Assembly (NCBI RefSeq): GCF_900199455.1
Contig: NZ_FZQR01000014.1
Coordinates: 83,219 to 147,218, forward strand
From: Mesorhizobium carmichaelinearum
GTDB taxonomy: Bacteria > Pseudomonadota > Alphaproteobacteria > Rhizobiales > Rhizobiaceae
Reading direction: 5' to 3'
Length of the DNA: 64,000 bases
This document shows, in pieces, positions 50,398-58,699 of the stretch (within the stretch, counting starts at the first letter, position 1; each line of letters starts with the position of its first letter). A model generated the notes under the pieces. That model worked only from the letters and a program-made list of their open reading frames with translations, had not been told where the DNA came from and did no database searches. The translations under genes were made by a program, and so were the position numbers.

Positions 50398-51321
50398 ATG
50401 CCGCTTGCGATGAACCGTGAGGTCTTCATTACCTGTGCCGTGACCGGATCCGGCGGTTCGCAGGATCGCAGCCCGCATGTGCCGCGTTCGCCCAAGCAGA
50501 TCGCCGATTCGGCCATCGATGCGGCCAAGGCCGGTGCGGCAATCGTTCACTGCCATGTCCGCGACCCCGAGACCGGCAAGCCGCGCCGCGACGTGCATCT
50601 CTACCGTGAAGTCACCGAGCGCATCCGTGACGCCAATGTCGATGTGGTGCTGAACCTCACCGCCGGCATGGGCGGCGACATGGTGTTCGGCTCGCCGGAG
50701 GCGCCGCTGCCGCTCAATGAGAGGGGCACCGACATGGGCGGCGCCACCAACCGCATGGAACATGTGCGCCAGTGCCTGCCGGAAATCTGCACGCTCGACT
50801 GCGGCACCATGAATTTCGCCGAAGCCGATTACGTCATGACCAACACGCCCGGCATGCTGCGCGCCATGGGTGGCATGATGACGGCGCTTGGCGTCAAGCC
50901 GGAGATCGAGGCTTTCGACACCGGCCATCTCTGGTTCGCCAAGCAGCTGGTCGAGGAAAAGGTGCTCAACCCCGACGCGCTGGTGCAGCTCTGCATGGGC
51001 GTGCCGTGGGGCGCGCCCGATGACCTCAACACCTTCATGGCCATGGTCAACAATGTGCCCTCGACCTGGAACTGGTCGGCTTTCGCCATCGGCCGCAACC
51101 AGATGGCCTATGCGGCAGCGGCGGTGCTGGCCGGCGGCAATGTCCGCGTCGGTCTCGAAGACAATCTGTGGCTCGACAAGGGCGTGCTGGCGACCAATGC
51201 GCAGCTGGTCGAGCGCGCCGCCAGCATCGTCACCAATCTCGGCGCCAGGATCCTCGGCCCGGAGGAAGTGCGCAAGAAGCTCAACCTGACCAAGCGAGCG
51301 CCGATCGCAGCCGCGGCTTAG
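50398..51321 (+). CDS. BKACE-family enzyme, probable 3-dehydrocarnitine:acetyl-CoA trimethylamine transferase
   Basis: A 307-residue TIM-barrel enzyme of the BKACE (3-keto-5-aminohexanoate cleavage) family. Zn-binding HCHVRDPETG and the GDMV/NLTAGMGG and CTLDCGTMNF segments are in place. Family members in carnitine clusters convert 3-dehydrocarnitine and acetyl-CoA to acetoacetate and betainyl-CoA. The downstream carnitine dehydrogenase gene supports this assignment. GGGAGGAG precedes the ATG; it is the first gene of the operon. Confidence 0.9.
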   Translation: MPLAMNREVFITCAVTGSGGSQDRSPHVPRSPKQIADSAIDAAKAGAAIVHCHVRDPETGKPRRDVHLYREVTERIRDANVDVVLNLTAGMGGDMVFGSPEAPLPLNERGTDMGGATNRMEHVRQCLPEICTLDCGTMNFAEADYVMTNTPGMLRAMGGMMTALGVKPEIEAFDTGHLWFAKQLVEEKVLNPDALVQLCMGVPWGAPDDLNTFMAMVNNVPSTWNWSAFAIGRNQMAYAAAAVLAGGNVRVGLEDNLWLDKGVLATNAQLVERAASIVTNLGARILGPEEVRKKLNLTKRAPIAAAA

Positions 51322-51335
51322 AGCGGGAGGCAGTC

Positions 51336-51965
51336 ATGACAACCGTCAAGTTCACCGCGATGAAGGATGGCGACAAGGACGACTACGAGTTCCTGACCGC
51401 CCATGAAATCGACTATGCCGCCAAGACCGGCGATCGTCTGCTCGACGCGCTGGTGCAACTCGATGAAGGCCTCTCCGGCTACAAGATCACCAGGCTCGGC
51501 CATTCGCTGCAGGCGGCGACGCGCGCCTGGCGCGACGGCGCCGACACCGACTGGATCGCCTGCGCGCTGCTGCACGACATCGGTGACATCTACGCGCCCT
51601 ACAATCACGACGAATACGCTGCTTCGATCCTGAAACCCTTCGTGCGCGAGCAATGCACCTGGGTGGTGGAAAAGCATGGCGACTTCCAGCGGCTCTATTA
51701 CGCCCACCATCTCGGCGGCAACCGCCACGCGCGCGATCGCTTCGCCGGCCACGCCTATTTCGACGATTGCGACCAGTTTTGCGAACGCTGGGACCAGTCT
51801 AGCTTCGACCCTGAGTACGAGACGCTGCCGATCGAGTTCTTCCGGCCCTTCGTGCTCGAAGTCTTTGCCCGCAAGGCTTACGACGCATCCGTGATCCGCG
51901 CCGGCGAGCGTGTGCCTCTCCTAGATCCCACTACAGCCAAGACAAGAACCGGAGCTTCCGCATGA
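51336..51965 (+). CDS. HD-domain protein of the PhnZ/TmpB/MIOX-like di-iron oxygenase type
   Basis: A 209-residue HD protein. The residues that bind the mixed-valence di-iron centre of PhnZ have visible counterparts: His56 (GHSLQ), His80-Asp81 (LLHDIGD), His91 (NHDEYAA), His114 (EKHGDFQ) and Asp153 (RWDQ). The PhnZ active-site Tyr also has a counterpart, Tyr49. Asp84 replaces the second His of the PhnZ HDxGH motif, and the PhnZ active-site Glu after that Tyr is Thr52 here. It overlaps the carnitine dehydrogenase gene by four bases and follows the BKACE gene by 14, so it belongs to this operon. Oxidation of a trimethylammonium compound is plausible; plain phosphohydrolase activity is the alternative. 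Confidence 0.8.
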   Translation: MTTVKFTAMKDGDKDDYEFLTAHEIDYAAKTGDRLLDALVQLDEGLSGYKITRLGHSLQAATRAWRDGADTDWIACALLHDIGDIYAPYNHDEYAASILKPFVREQCTWVVEKHGDFQRLYYAHHLGGNRHARDRFAGHAYFDDCDQFCERWDQSSFDPEYETLPIEFFRPFVLEVFARKAYDASVIRAGERVPLLDPTTAKTRTGASA

Positions 51966-53074
51966 GCATCATCAACAAGGCGGCCGCCATTGGCGGCGGT
52001 GTCATCGGCGCCGGCTGGGTGGCGCGGCTGCTGCTCAACGGCATCGACGTGTCGATCTTCGATCCGGATCCCGAAGCCTCGCGCAAGGTCTCGGAAGTGA
52101 TGAAGGGCGCGCGCCGCGCCTACAAGCAGATGGTCCCCGGCGGCCTGCCGAAAGAGGGCAAGCTGACCTTCGCCAAGACCATTGCCGAGGCGGTCGCCGA
52201 TGCCGATTTCATCCAGGAAAGCGTGCCGGAGCGGCTCGACCTCAAGCACAAGGTGCTGGCCGAGATCGACGCCCATGCACCGGCCAACGCCATCGTCGGC
52301 TCGTCGACCTCCGGCATCAAGCCGACCGACATGCAGGTGGCGATGAAGAAGCACCCCGAGCGGCTGGTCGTCGGCCATCCGTTCAACCCGGTCTACCTCT
52401 TGCCGCTGGTCGAAATCGTCGGCGGCGATCAGACCTTTCCCGAGGCGATCGAGGTCGCCAAGGAGATCTACGCCTCGATCGGTATGAAGCCGGTCGTCAT
52501 CCGCAAGGAGATCGAAGCCTTCGTCGGTGACCGCCTGCTCGAAGCCGCCTGGCGCGAGGCGCTGTGGCTGATCAAGGACGGCATCTGCACCGTCGAGGAG
52601 CTCGACGACATCATGCGCTACGGCTTCGGCCTGCGCTGGGCGCAGATGGGCATGTTCCAGGTCTATCGCGTCGCCGGCGGCGAGGCCGGCATGCGCCACT
52701 TCATGGCGCAGTTCGGGCCGTGCCTGAAATGGCCTTGGACCAAGCTGATGGACGTTCCGGAATTCAACGACGAACTGGTCGACCTGATCGCCACCCAGTC
52801 GGACGACCAGGCGCATGGCCTGTCGATCCGCGAGCTGGAAAAGATCCGTGACGATAATCTGGTCGCGATCATGGACGCGCTGTCGAAGCAGAATAAAGGC
52901 AAGGGCTGGGGTGCCGGCGCGCTGCACAAGGACTACACCAAGCAGCTGGCCAAGCTGGCGGCGAAGAAGCCCACAGCTTCAAAGGCCGCCGAGAAGGCCA
53001 AGGCCTCCAAGCCGGTGAAGAAGGCTGAAAAGCCGGCAAAGGGCGGCAAGGCGAAGAAGAGCAAGAAAGGCTGA
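51962..53074 (+). CDS. L-carnitine 3-dehydrogenase with basic C-terminal tail
   Basis: A 370-residue NAD-dependent enzyme of the 3-hydroxyacyl-CoA dehydrogenase fold, oxidising L-carnitine to 3-dehydrocarnitine. AAIGGGVIGAGWVARLL is the Rossmann motif, SSTSGIKPTDMQ and VVGHPFNPVYLLPLVEIVGG are typical, and the C-terminal dimer domain has GFGLRWAQMGMFQVYR. Residues about 333-370 are a Lys/Ala-rich tail (nearly half Lys), in place of the thioesterase domain fused in some homologues. It is three bases before the acyl-CoA dehydrogenase gene. Confidence 0.9.
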   Translation: MSIINKAAAIGGGVIGAGWVARLLLNGIDVSIFDPDPEASRKVSEVMKGARRAYKQMVPGGLPKEGKLTFAKTIAEAVADADFIQESVPERLDLKHKVLAEIDAHAPANAIVGSSTSGIKPTDMQVAMKKHPERLVVGHPFNPVYLLPLVEIVGGDQTFPEAIEVAKEIYASIGMKPVVIRKEIEAFVGDRLLEAAWREALWLIKDGICTVEELDDIMRYGFGLRWAQMGMFQVYRVAGGEAGMRHFMAQFGPCLKWPWTKLMDVPEFNDELVDLIATQSDDQAHGLSIRELEKIRDDNLVAIMDALSKQNKGKGWGAGALHKDYTKQLAKLAAKKPTASKAAEKAKASKPVKKAEKPAKGGKAKKSKKG

Positions 53075-53077
53075 GCC

Positions 53078-54241
53078 ATGGATTTCGGTCTTTCGGAGGA
53101 ACAAAAACTCATCGTCGAGACGACGCGCGCCTTCGTCGAGAATGAGCTCTACCCGCATGAGCGCGAGGTCGAGCGCACCGGCGTGCTGCGCCGCGAGCTG
53201 ATCGAGGAGATCAAGGCCAAGGCCATCGAGGCCGGCCTCTACGCCGCCAACATGCCGGCCGATGTCGGCGGTGCAGGCCTCGATACGGTGACCTGGCTGC
53301 TCTACGAAAAGGAACTCGGCCGCGCCAACTATGCGCTGCACTGGACCTGCGTGGCGCGTCCTTCGAACATCCTTCTGGCCGGGACGCCTGAGCAGCGCGA
53401 AAAATATCTGTTCCCCTGCATTCGCGGCGAGAAGTGGGACTGCTTGGCAATGACCGAGCCGGGCGCCGGCTCCGACCTGCGGGGTATGAAGGCGACCGCC
53501 GTGCAGGACGGCGACGATTGGGTGCTGAACGGCACCAAGCACTTTATCTCCCACGCCGATCTCGCCGATTTCGCCATCGTGTTCATGGCTTCCGGCGAAG
53601 AGGATTCGCCGCGTGGCAAGCGCAAGAAGATCACCGCCTTCTTCGTCGACAAGGGCACCAAAGGCTTTACCGTCCGTGACGGCTACCGCAATGTCTCGCA
53701 TCGCGGCTACACCAATGCCATCCTCGAATTCGACGATTGTCGGCTGCCGGCGAGCCAGGTGCTGGGCGAAGTGCATAAGGGCTTCGACGTCGCCAATTCC
53801 TGGCTCGGCGCCACCCGCCTGCAGGTCGGCGCCACCTGTCTCGGCCGCGCCGAGCGGGCGCTGGGCCACGCCGTCGAATACGCCGCGCAGCGCCAGCAGT
53901 TCGGCCAGCAGATCGGCAAGTTCCAGGGCGTGTCGTTCAAGCTGGCCGACATGGCGACGGAATTGAAGGCCGCCGACCTGATGGTGTTCGAAGCCGGCTG
54001 GAAGTACGATCAGGGCACCGTCACCGACCAGGACATGGCCATGGCCAAGCTGAAGGCCACCGAAATGCTGGCTTACGTTGCCGACGAGGCGATCCAGATC
54101 CATGGCGGCATGGGACTGATGGACGACCTGCCGCTGGAGCGCATCTGGCGCGACGCCCGCGTCGAGCGCATCTGGGAAGGCACGTCGGAGATTCAGCGAC
54201 ATATTATTTCGCGGGCGCTGCTGCGTCCGTTCGGAGCTTAG
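53078..54241 (+). CDS. Acyl-CoA dehydrogenase, probably gamma-butyrobetainyl-CoA type
   Basis: A 387-residue FAD-dependent acyl-CoA dehydrogenase. LAMTEPGAGSDLRGM binds FAD and substrate, FISHADLADFAIVF is the second signature, and the C-terminal RIWEGTSEIQRHII holds the catalytic-region Glu. In carnitine clusters such enzymes desaturate gamma-butyrobetainyl-CoA to crotonobetainyl-CoA. Substrate is inferred from the adjoining ligase and hydratase genes. Confidence 0.9.
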   Translation: MDFGLSEEQKLIVETTRAFVENELYPHEREVERTGVLRRELIEEIKAKAIEAGLYAANMPADVGGAGLDTVTWLLYEKELGRANYALHWTCVARPSNILLAGTPEQREKYLFPCIRGEKWDCLAMTEPGAGSDLRGMKATAVQDGDDWVLNGTKHFISHADLADFAIVFMASGEEDSPRGKRKKITAFFVDKGTKGFTVRDGYRNVSHRGYTNAILEFDDCRLPASQVLGEVHKGFDVANSWLGATRLQVGATCLGRAERALGHAVEYAAQRQQFGQQIGKFQGVSFKLADMATELKAADLMVFEAGWKYDQGTVTDQDMAMAKLKATEMLAYVADEAIQIHGGMGLMDDLPLERIWRDARVERIWEGTSEIQRHIISRALLRPFGA

Positions 54242-54310
54242 AGCATGATGCGCCAAAGCCGGGATTCGGTTTTCTCGGACAAACGAGATCGTTTGTCCTG
54301 ACATCGCGCT
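54242..54310. repeat. Intergenic palindrome, gagcatgat / ggacaaacg family
   Basis: GGACAAACG (54277-54285) and CGTTTGTCC (54290-54298) form a perfect nine-base stem. The same arms occur at 14204-14226. It separates the dehydrogenase gene from the acyl-CoA ligase gene and may carry a promoter or attenuate read-through. Confidence 0.6.
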
Positions 54311-54321
54311 CAAACGAAAAG

Positions 54322-56406
54322 ATGACCATGCATAAACTCGAACGTCTCCTGCGCCCGAAATCGATCGCCGTCTTCGGTGGCGTGCAAGCCGCCGCCGTCG
54401 TCGCGCAATCGATCAAGATGGGTTTTGCCGGCGAAATCTGGCCGGTACATCCGACCAAGGACGAGGTTGCCGGACGCAAGGCCTACCGCTCCGTCGCCGA
54501 TCTGCCCGGCGCGCCGGATGCTGCCTTTGTCGGCGTCAACCGGCATCTGACGATCGAGGTGGTCAAGGCGCTGGCCGAACGCGGCGCCGGCGGCGCCGTC
54601 TGCTTCGCCGCCGGCTTCCTCGAAACCGAGGCCTATGACGATGACGGCGAGCGGCTGCAGGCCGAACTGGTCGCCGCCGCCGGCCAGATGCCGATCATCG
54701 GGCCGAACTGCTATGGCTTGATCAACTATGCCGACGGCGCGCTTCTGTGGCCCGACCAGCATGGCGGCATCAGGCTGGACGAGGGCGGCAAGGGCGTCGC
54801 CATCATCACCCAGTCGTCCAACATCGCCATCAACATGACGATGCAGAAACGCGGCCTGCCGATCGCCTTCCTGATGACTGCCGGCAACCAGGCGCAGACC
54901 GGCCTGTCCGAAATGGCGCTCGGCCTGATCGAGGACGATCGCGTCACCTCGCTCGGCCTGCACATCGAAGCTTTTGACTCCGTAGCCGGCTTCGAACGAT
55001 TGGCCGCCAGGGCGCGCGAGCTAAAAAAACCGATCATCGCCATGAAGGTAGGACGTTCCGAACAGGCGCGTCAGGCGACGGTGTCGCATACCGCGTCACT
55101 GGCCGGTTCGGATGCCGCCTCGGGCGCTTTCCTGAGGCGGCTCGGCATTGCGCGTGTCGATTCCATCCCCGCCTTCATCGAGGCGCTGAAGCTGCTGCAC
55201 ATCACCGGTCCGCTGCCCGGCTATCGCCTGTCGTCGATGAGCTGTTCGGGCGGCGAAGCATCGGTCATGGCCGATAGCGCCGAAGGCCGCTGGGTCAATT
55301 TCCCGGTTCTGACGGAAACGCACCGCGCCCATGTCAAATCGACGCTTGGGCCGCTGGTCGCTGTCGCCAACCCGTTGGACTATCACACCTTCATCTGGAA
55401 CAACGAGCCGGCGATGACCGCCACCTTCACCGCCATGGTGTCGGGTGGGTTCGACCTCAATATGCTCGTGCTCGACTTTCCGCGCCCCGACCGCTGCTCG
55501 GTCACCGACTGGTGGGCAACGCTGCGCGCCTTCGAATCGGCGCTGAAGACCAACAAGGCGCATGGCGCCATCGTCTCCTCACTGCCGGAGAACCTGCCGG
55601 AGGAATACACTGCGGAGCTAATGGCGCGCGGCATGGTGCCGTTGTTCGGCATTTCCGAGGCAATGGATGCCGCAGGCGCAGCGGCCTTCATTGGCTGGGC
55701 ATGGGCTGAACCGCAGGCGCAGCCGGTCGACACCTCCGCTGCCGGCGCCGCCGGCGGAGATCATGTCACGCCTGACGAGGCCGAGGCCAAGGCGCGGCTG
55801 ATCAAGGCCGGGCTTCCCGTGCCAAAGGGCGAGCGCGCCGGCAATGCGGTTGAGGCGGTGATCTCGTCGATGGCGCTCGGCTTTCCCGTCGCCCTGAAGG
55901 CGCTGGGCGTCGCCCACAAATCCGAGGTCGGCGCCGTCCGGCTCAACCTCAAGGATGCCGAATCCGTCAGCACGGCGGCGCATGATTTGCTGCCGCTCGG
56001 CACCGGCCTCTATGTCGAGCGCATGGTGCGCGACGGCGTCGCCGAGCTGATCGTCGGCTTCACCAGGGATCCGATGTTCGGCGCTGTCATGACGCTCGGC
56101 ACCGGCGGCGTGCTGGTCGAATTGCTGCGCGACAGCGTCACCTTGATGCTGCCGGCGACGCGCGACGATATCGAGGCCGCACTGCGCGGCCTGAAGCTGT
56201 TCCCGTTGCTCGAAGGCTATCGCGGCCGGCCGAAAGCCGACGTGGCGGCCGCCATCGAAGCCATCGCGGGCATTGCCGGCTTCGTGCAGAAGAATGCCGG
56301 CGAGATCGAGGAACTCGACATCAACCCGCTGATCGTTTGCGTCGAAGGCAAGGGCGCCTGGATCGCCGACGCGCTGCTGGTGCTGGGAGAGAACAAGAAT
56401 GTCTGA
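54322..56406 (+). CDS. NDP-forming acyl-CoA synthetase (acetate-CoA ligase family)
   Basis: A 694-residue fusion of the alpha and beta parts of NDP-forming acyl-CoA synthetases. The CoA-binding domain spans about residues 6-130, the ligase-CoA (succinyl-CoA synthetase-like) domain follows with NISQ/IIGPNCYGL and the catalytic His in VSHTASLAG. An ATP-grasp domain occupies about 480-694 (PVALKALGVAHKSEVGAVRL, LDINPLIV). In this context it would activate gamma-butyrobetaine or crotonobetaine. Its end overlaps the enoyl-CoA hydratase start by eight bases. Confidence 0.92.
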   Translation: MTMHKLERLLRPKSIAVFGGVQAAAVVAQSIKMGFAGEIWPVHPTKDEVAGRKAYRSVADLPGAPDAAFVGVNRHLTIEVVKALAERGAGGAVCFAAGFLETEAYDDDGERLQAELVAAAGQMPIIGPNCYGLINYADGALLWPDQHGGIRLDEGGKGVAIITQSSNIAINMTMQKRGLPIAFLMTAGNQAQTGLSEMALGLIEDDRVTSLGLHIEAFDSVAGFERLAARARELKKPIIAMKVGRSEQARQATVSHTASLAGSDAASGAFLRRLGIARVDSIPAFIEALKLLHITGPLPGYRLSSMSCSGGEASVMADSAEGRWVNFPVLTETHRAHVKSTLGPLVAVANPLDYHTFIWNNEPAMTATFTAMVSGGFDLNMLVLDFPRPDRCSVTDWWATLRAFESALKTNKAHGAIVSSLPENLPEEYTAELMARGMVPLFGISEAMDAAGAAAFIGWAWAEPQAQPVDTSAAGAAGGDHVTPDEAEAKARLIKAGLPVPKGERAGNAVEAVISSMALGFPVALKALGVAHKSEVGAVRLNLKDAESVSTAAHDLLPLGTGLYVERMVRDGVAELIVGFTRDPMFGAVMTLGTGGVLVELLRDSVTLMLPATRDDIEAALRGLKLFPLLEGYRGRPKADVAAAIEAIAGIAGFVQKNAGEIEELDINPLIVCVEGKGAWIADALLVLGENKNV

Positions 56407-57181
56407 CGTCATTTCGACCCGCCGCGAAGGCTCGATCCTCGAGGTCACCCTCGATCGGCCCAAGGCCAACGCCATCGACCTCAAGACCTCGCGGCTGATG
56501 GGCGAAACCTTCAAGGCGTTCCGCGACGACCCGGAGCTGCGCGTCGCCATCGTCAAGACATCAGGCGACAAGTTCTTCTGCGCCGGCTGGGACCTGAAGG
56601 CGGCCGCGGGCGGCGATGCGGTCGACGGCGACTATGGCGTCGGCGGCTTTGCCGGGCTGCAGGAACTGCGCGACTTGAACAAGCCGGTCATCGCTTGCGT
56701 CAACGGCATGGCGGTGGGCGGCGGCTTCGAGCTGGCGCTGTCCTGCGACCTCATCTACGCATCAGACCATTCGTCCTTCGCGCTGCCCGAAATCCGCGCC
56801 GGCACGCTGGCCGATGCGGCGACGATCAAGCTGCCGAAACGCATTCCCTATCATGTCGCCATGGACCTTTTGCTCACCGGCCGCTGGATGGATGTCGCCG
56901 AGGCGCATCGCTGGGGTCTGGTGAACGAAGTGCTGCCCAAGGAAAAGCTCGATGACCGCGTCTGGGAGATCGCCCGCCTGCTCGCCAGCGGCCCGCCGCT
57001 GGTCTTCGCCGCCATCAAGGAGACCGCGCGGGTGGCCGAAGCGCTGACCTTCCAGGATGCCATGAACCGGGTGACGCGCCGCCAGTTGGCGACCGTCGAC
57101 GCGCTGTATGGCTCCGAGGATAACATGGAAGGCTTCCGCGCCTTTGCAGAAAAGCGCGACCCGGTGTGGAAGGGGCGATGA
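56399..57181 (+). CDS. Enoyl-CoA hydratase family protein, CaiD-like
   Basis: A 260-residue crotonase-fold enzyme. The oxyanion-hole segments FCAGWDLKAAA and NGMAVGGGFELALSCD are clear, followed by FALPEIRAGTLADAATIKLPKRIPY. It is close in length and pattern to CaiD, which hydrates crotonobetainyl-CoA to L-carnitinyl-CoA, and the operon supports that. It overlaps the ligase gene by eight bases. Confidence 0.88.
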   Translation: MSDVISTRREGSILEVTLDRPKANAIDLKTSRLMGETFKAFRDDPELRVAIVKTSGDKFFCAGWDLKAAAGGDAVDGDYGVGGFAGLQELRDLNKPVIACVNGMAVGGGFELALSCDLIYASDHSSFALPEIRAGTLADAATIKLPKRIPYHVAMDLLLTGRWMDVAEAHRWGLVNEVLPKEKLDDRVWEIARLLASGPPLVFAAIKETARVAEALTFQDAMNRVTRRQLATVDALYGSEDNMEGFRAFAEKRDPVWKGR

Positions 57182-57186
57182 GCCAC

Positions 57187-57299
57187 TTTACCCTCCCCTC
57201 GATGGGGAGGGTCGGACCGCAGGTCCGGGGTGGGGTGAAGCGCCGGCACCCCCACCCGCCGCTCCGCGGCGACCTCCCCCATCAAGGGGGAGGTAAAGG
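57187..57299. repeat. Palindromic repeat between carnitine genes
   Basis: Inverted arms ctttaccctcccctcgatggggaggg and its approximate inverse near 57270-57299 (cctcccccatcaagggggaggtaaag). The GC-rich centre includes ggaccgcaggtcc. Same general class as 46869-47042 and 63431-63588. Confidence 0.6.
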
Positions 57300-57305
57300 A
57301 GTTCC

Positions 57306-58244
57306 ATGACCGACTACAAAACCCTCATCGACGCCGAGACCTGGATCTTCATCGACAGGACCAAGTCCTATTATCCGCCCGATACGATCGACTACACCAT
57401 CGCCCAGCAACGCGCGATCTATGACCGCATGTGCCGGGAGTTCTTTGCCGGCTATCCCCAGGGCGTGGCGGTCGAAACCTCAGCCATTGCAACGCCCACG
57501 CATGACATCCCGATCCGCATCTACCGAAGCGCGCTCGAAGCAGCGGCGACAGTGCTCTACATCCATGGCGGCGGCTTCATCCTTGGCGGGCTGGACAGCC
57601 ATGACGATGTCTGCGCCGAGCTCTGTGCCCGCACCGGCTACGAGGTTGTCTCGGTCGACTACCGGCTGGCGCCGGGGCACCTGCATCCCGCCGCCTTCGA
57701 CGATGCGATGAGTGCCTTCGCATGGGTGGCAGCCACCCGCAATCATCCCATCCTGCTCTGCGGCGACAGCGCCGGCGGCAATCTCTGCGCCGCCGTCGCT
57801 CACGCCACGCGTGGCCAGGCGAAGCGGCCGGTCGGCCAGGTGCTGATTTATCCAGGCCTCGGCGGCGACCGCTCGAAGGGGTCCTATGTCACGCATGCCG
57901 AAGCGCCGATGCTGACCATGCGCGATCTCGAATTCTACAAGCACATCCGGACCGGTGGCGCCGACCGGACCGGTGACATAACGCTCTCGCCGCTGGCCGA
58001 CACCGATTTCGCCAAGCTGCCGCCGACTGTTCTGATCACCGCCGAGTGCGACCCGCTGTCTTCAGACGGCGAAGCCTATCGTGACCGGATCGTCGCGGCG
58101 GGCGGGCGTGCCACCTGGTTCGAGGAGCCGGGCCTGGTACACGGCTATCTCAGGGCCCGCCACACGGTCGGCCGCGCCCGCGAGAGTTTCACACGGATCG
58201 TCGACGCGGTAGCCGCGCTTGGACAGGGTACTTGGCTCTGGTGA
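57306..58244 (+). CDS. Alpha/beta hydrolase, hormone-sensitive-lipase family
   Basis: A 312-residue family IV esterase-like protein. The oxyanion motif is HGGGF (IHGGGFILGG), the nucleophile lies in GDSAGGN, and the acid and base are in ECDPLSSDG and LVHGYLRAR. It begins five bases after the palindromic repeat, downstream of the CaiD-like gene. Hydrolysis of a carnitine ester or carnitinyl-CoA is possible. A separate betainyl-CoA thioesterase is not seen in the window. Confidence 0.88.
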   Translation: MTDYKTLIDAETWIFIDRTKSYYPPDTIDYTIAQQRAIYDRMCREFFAGYPQGVAVETSAIATPTHDIPIRIYRSALEAAATVLYIHGGGFILGGLDSHDDVCAELCARTGYEVVSVDYRLAPGHLHPAAFDDAMSAFAWVAATRNHPILLCGDSAGGNLCAAVAHATRGQAKRPVGQVLIYPGLGGDRSKGSYVTHAEAPMLTMRDLEFYKHIRTGGADRTGDITLSPLADTDFAKLPPTVLITAECDPLSSDGEAYRDRIVAAGGRATWFEEPGLVHGYLRARHTVGRARESFTRIVDAVAALGQGTWLW

Positions 58245-58402
58245 GTGCCCCTCCTTCATATGTGGCCTTTATACTCTGCCCAAAACCTGCTCTCGAATTC
58301 CTATGCGGTCAGCGACTATGTAATTGCGGGCCGCCGCTTGACCGGCGCCGGGAACAACAGACTGGCTTCAGACGAGCATGAGACCACATTCAGCCTGGCT
58401 GA

Positions 58403-58699
58403 CCTCCAGGGTCAGCCGCAGGGTGCCGACGGAGTATTTTTGTCCTGGCAAATCTGAAAGAGCAGGGGGCAATCATCGGCCAACTTGCCGGCCACCCGAT
58501 CGCCGATACGGTCGTCGATGCGAGTGGATCGCGATATCGCTATGTCGGTGTCGCAACGCGCGCCGCCGATGGACGCTTCGACGTCGAAGCGCTCCGGGCT
58601 GGCGAATGGATCGTCCAGCCGGGATTGGTCTATGCCGCTGATGGCAAGGCGCCTTCGTCAAAGCCGCCACGGCACGGGCGCGGCAAGCGCCGGTCCTGA
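58403..58699 (+). pseudogene. Open frame without start codon; probable gene remnant
   Basis: An open stretch of 98 codons with a coding-like sequence (GCRRSIFVLANLKEQGAIIG, then YRYVGVATRAADGRFDVEAL and GEWIVQPGLVYA), but there is no ATG, GTG or TTG in frame before the conserved-looking part. A neighbouring frame (58245-58457) ends just where this one becomes protein-like, consistent with a frameshift. It overlaps the end of dapA on the other strand by 42 bases. Function unknown. Confidence 0.45.
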
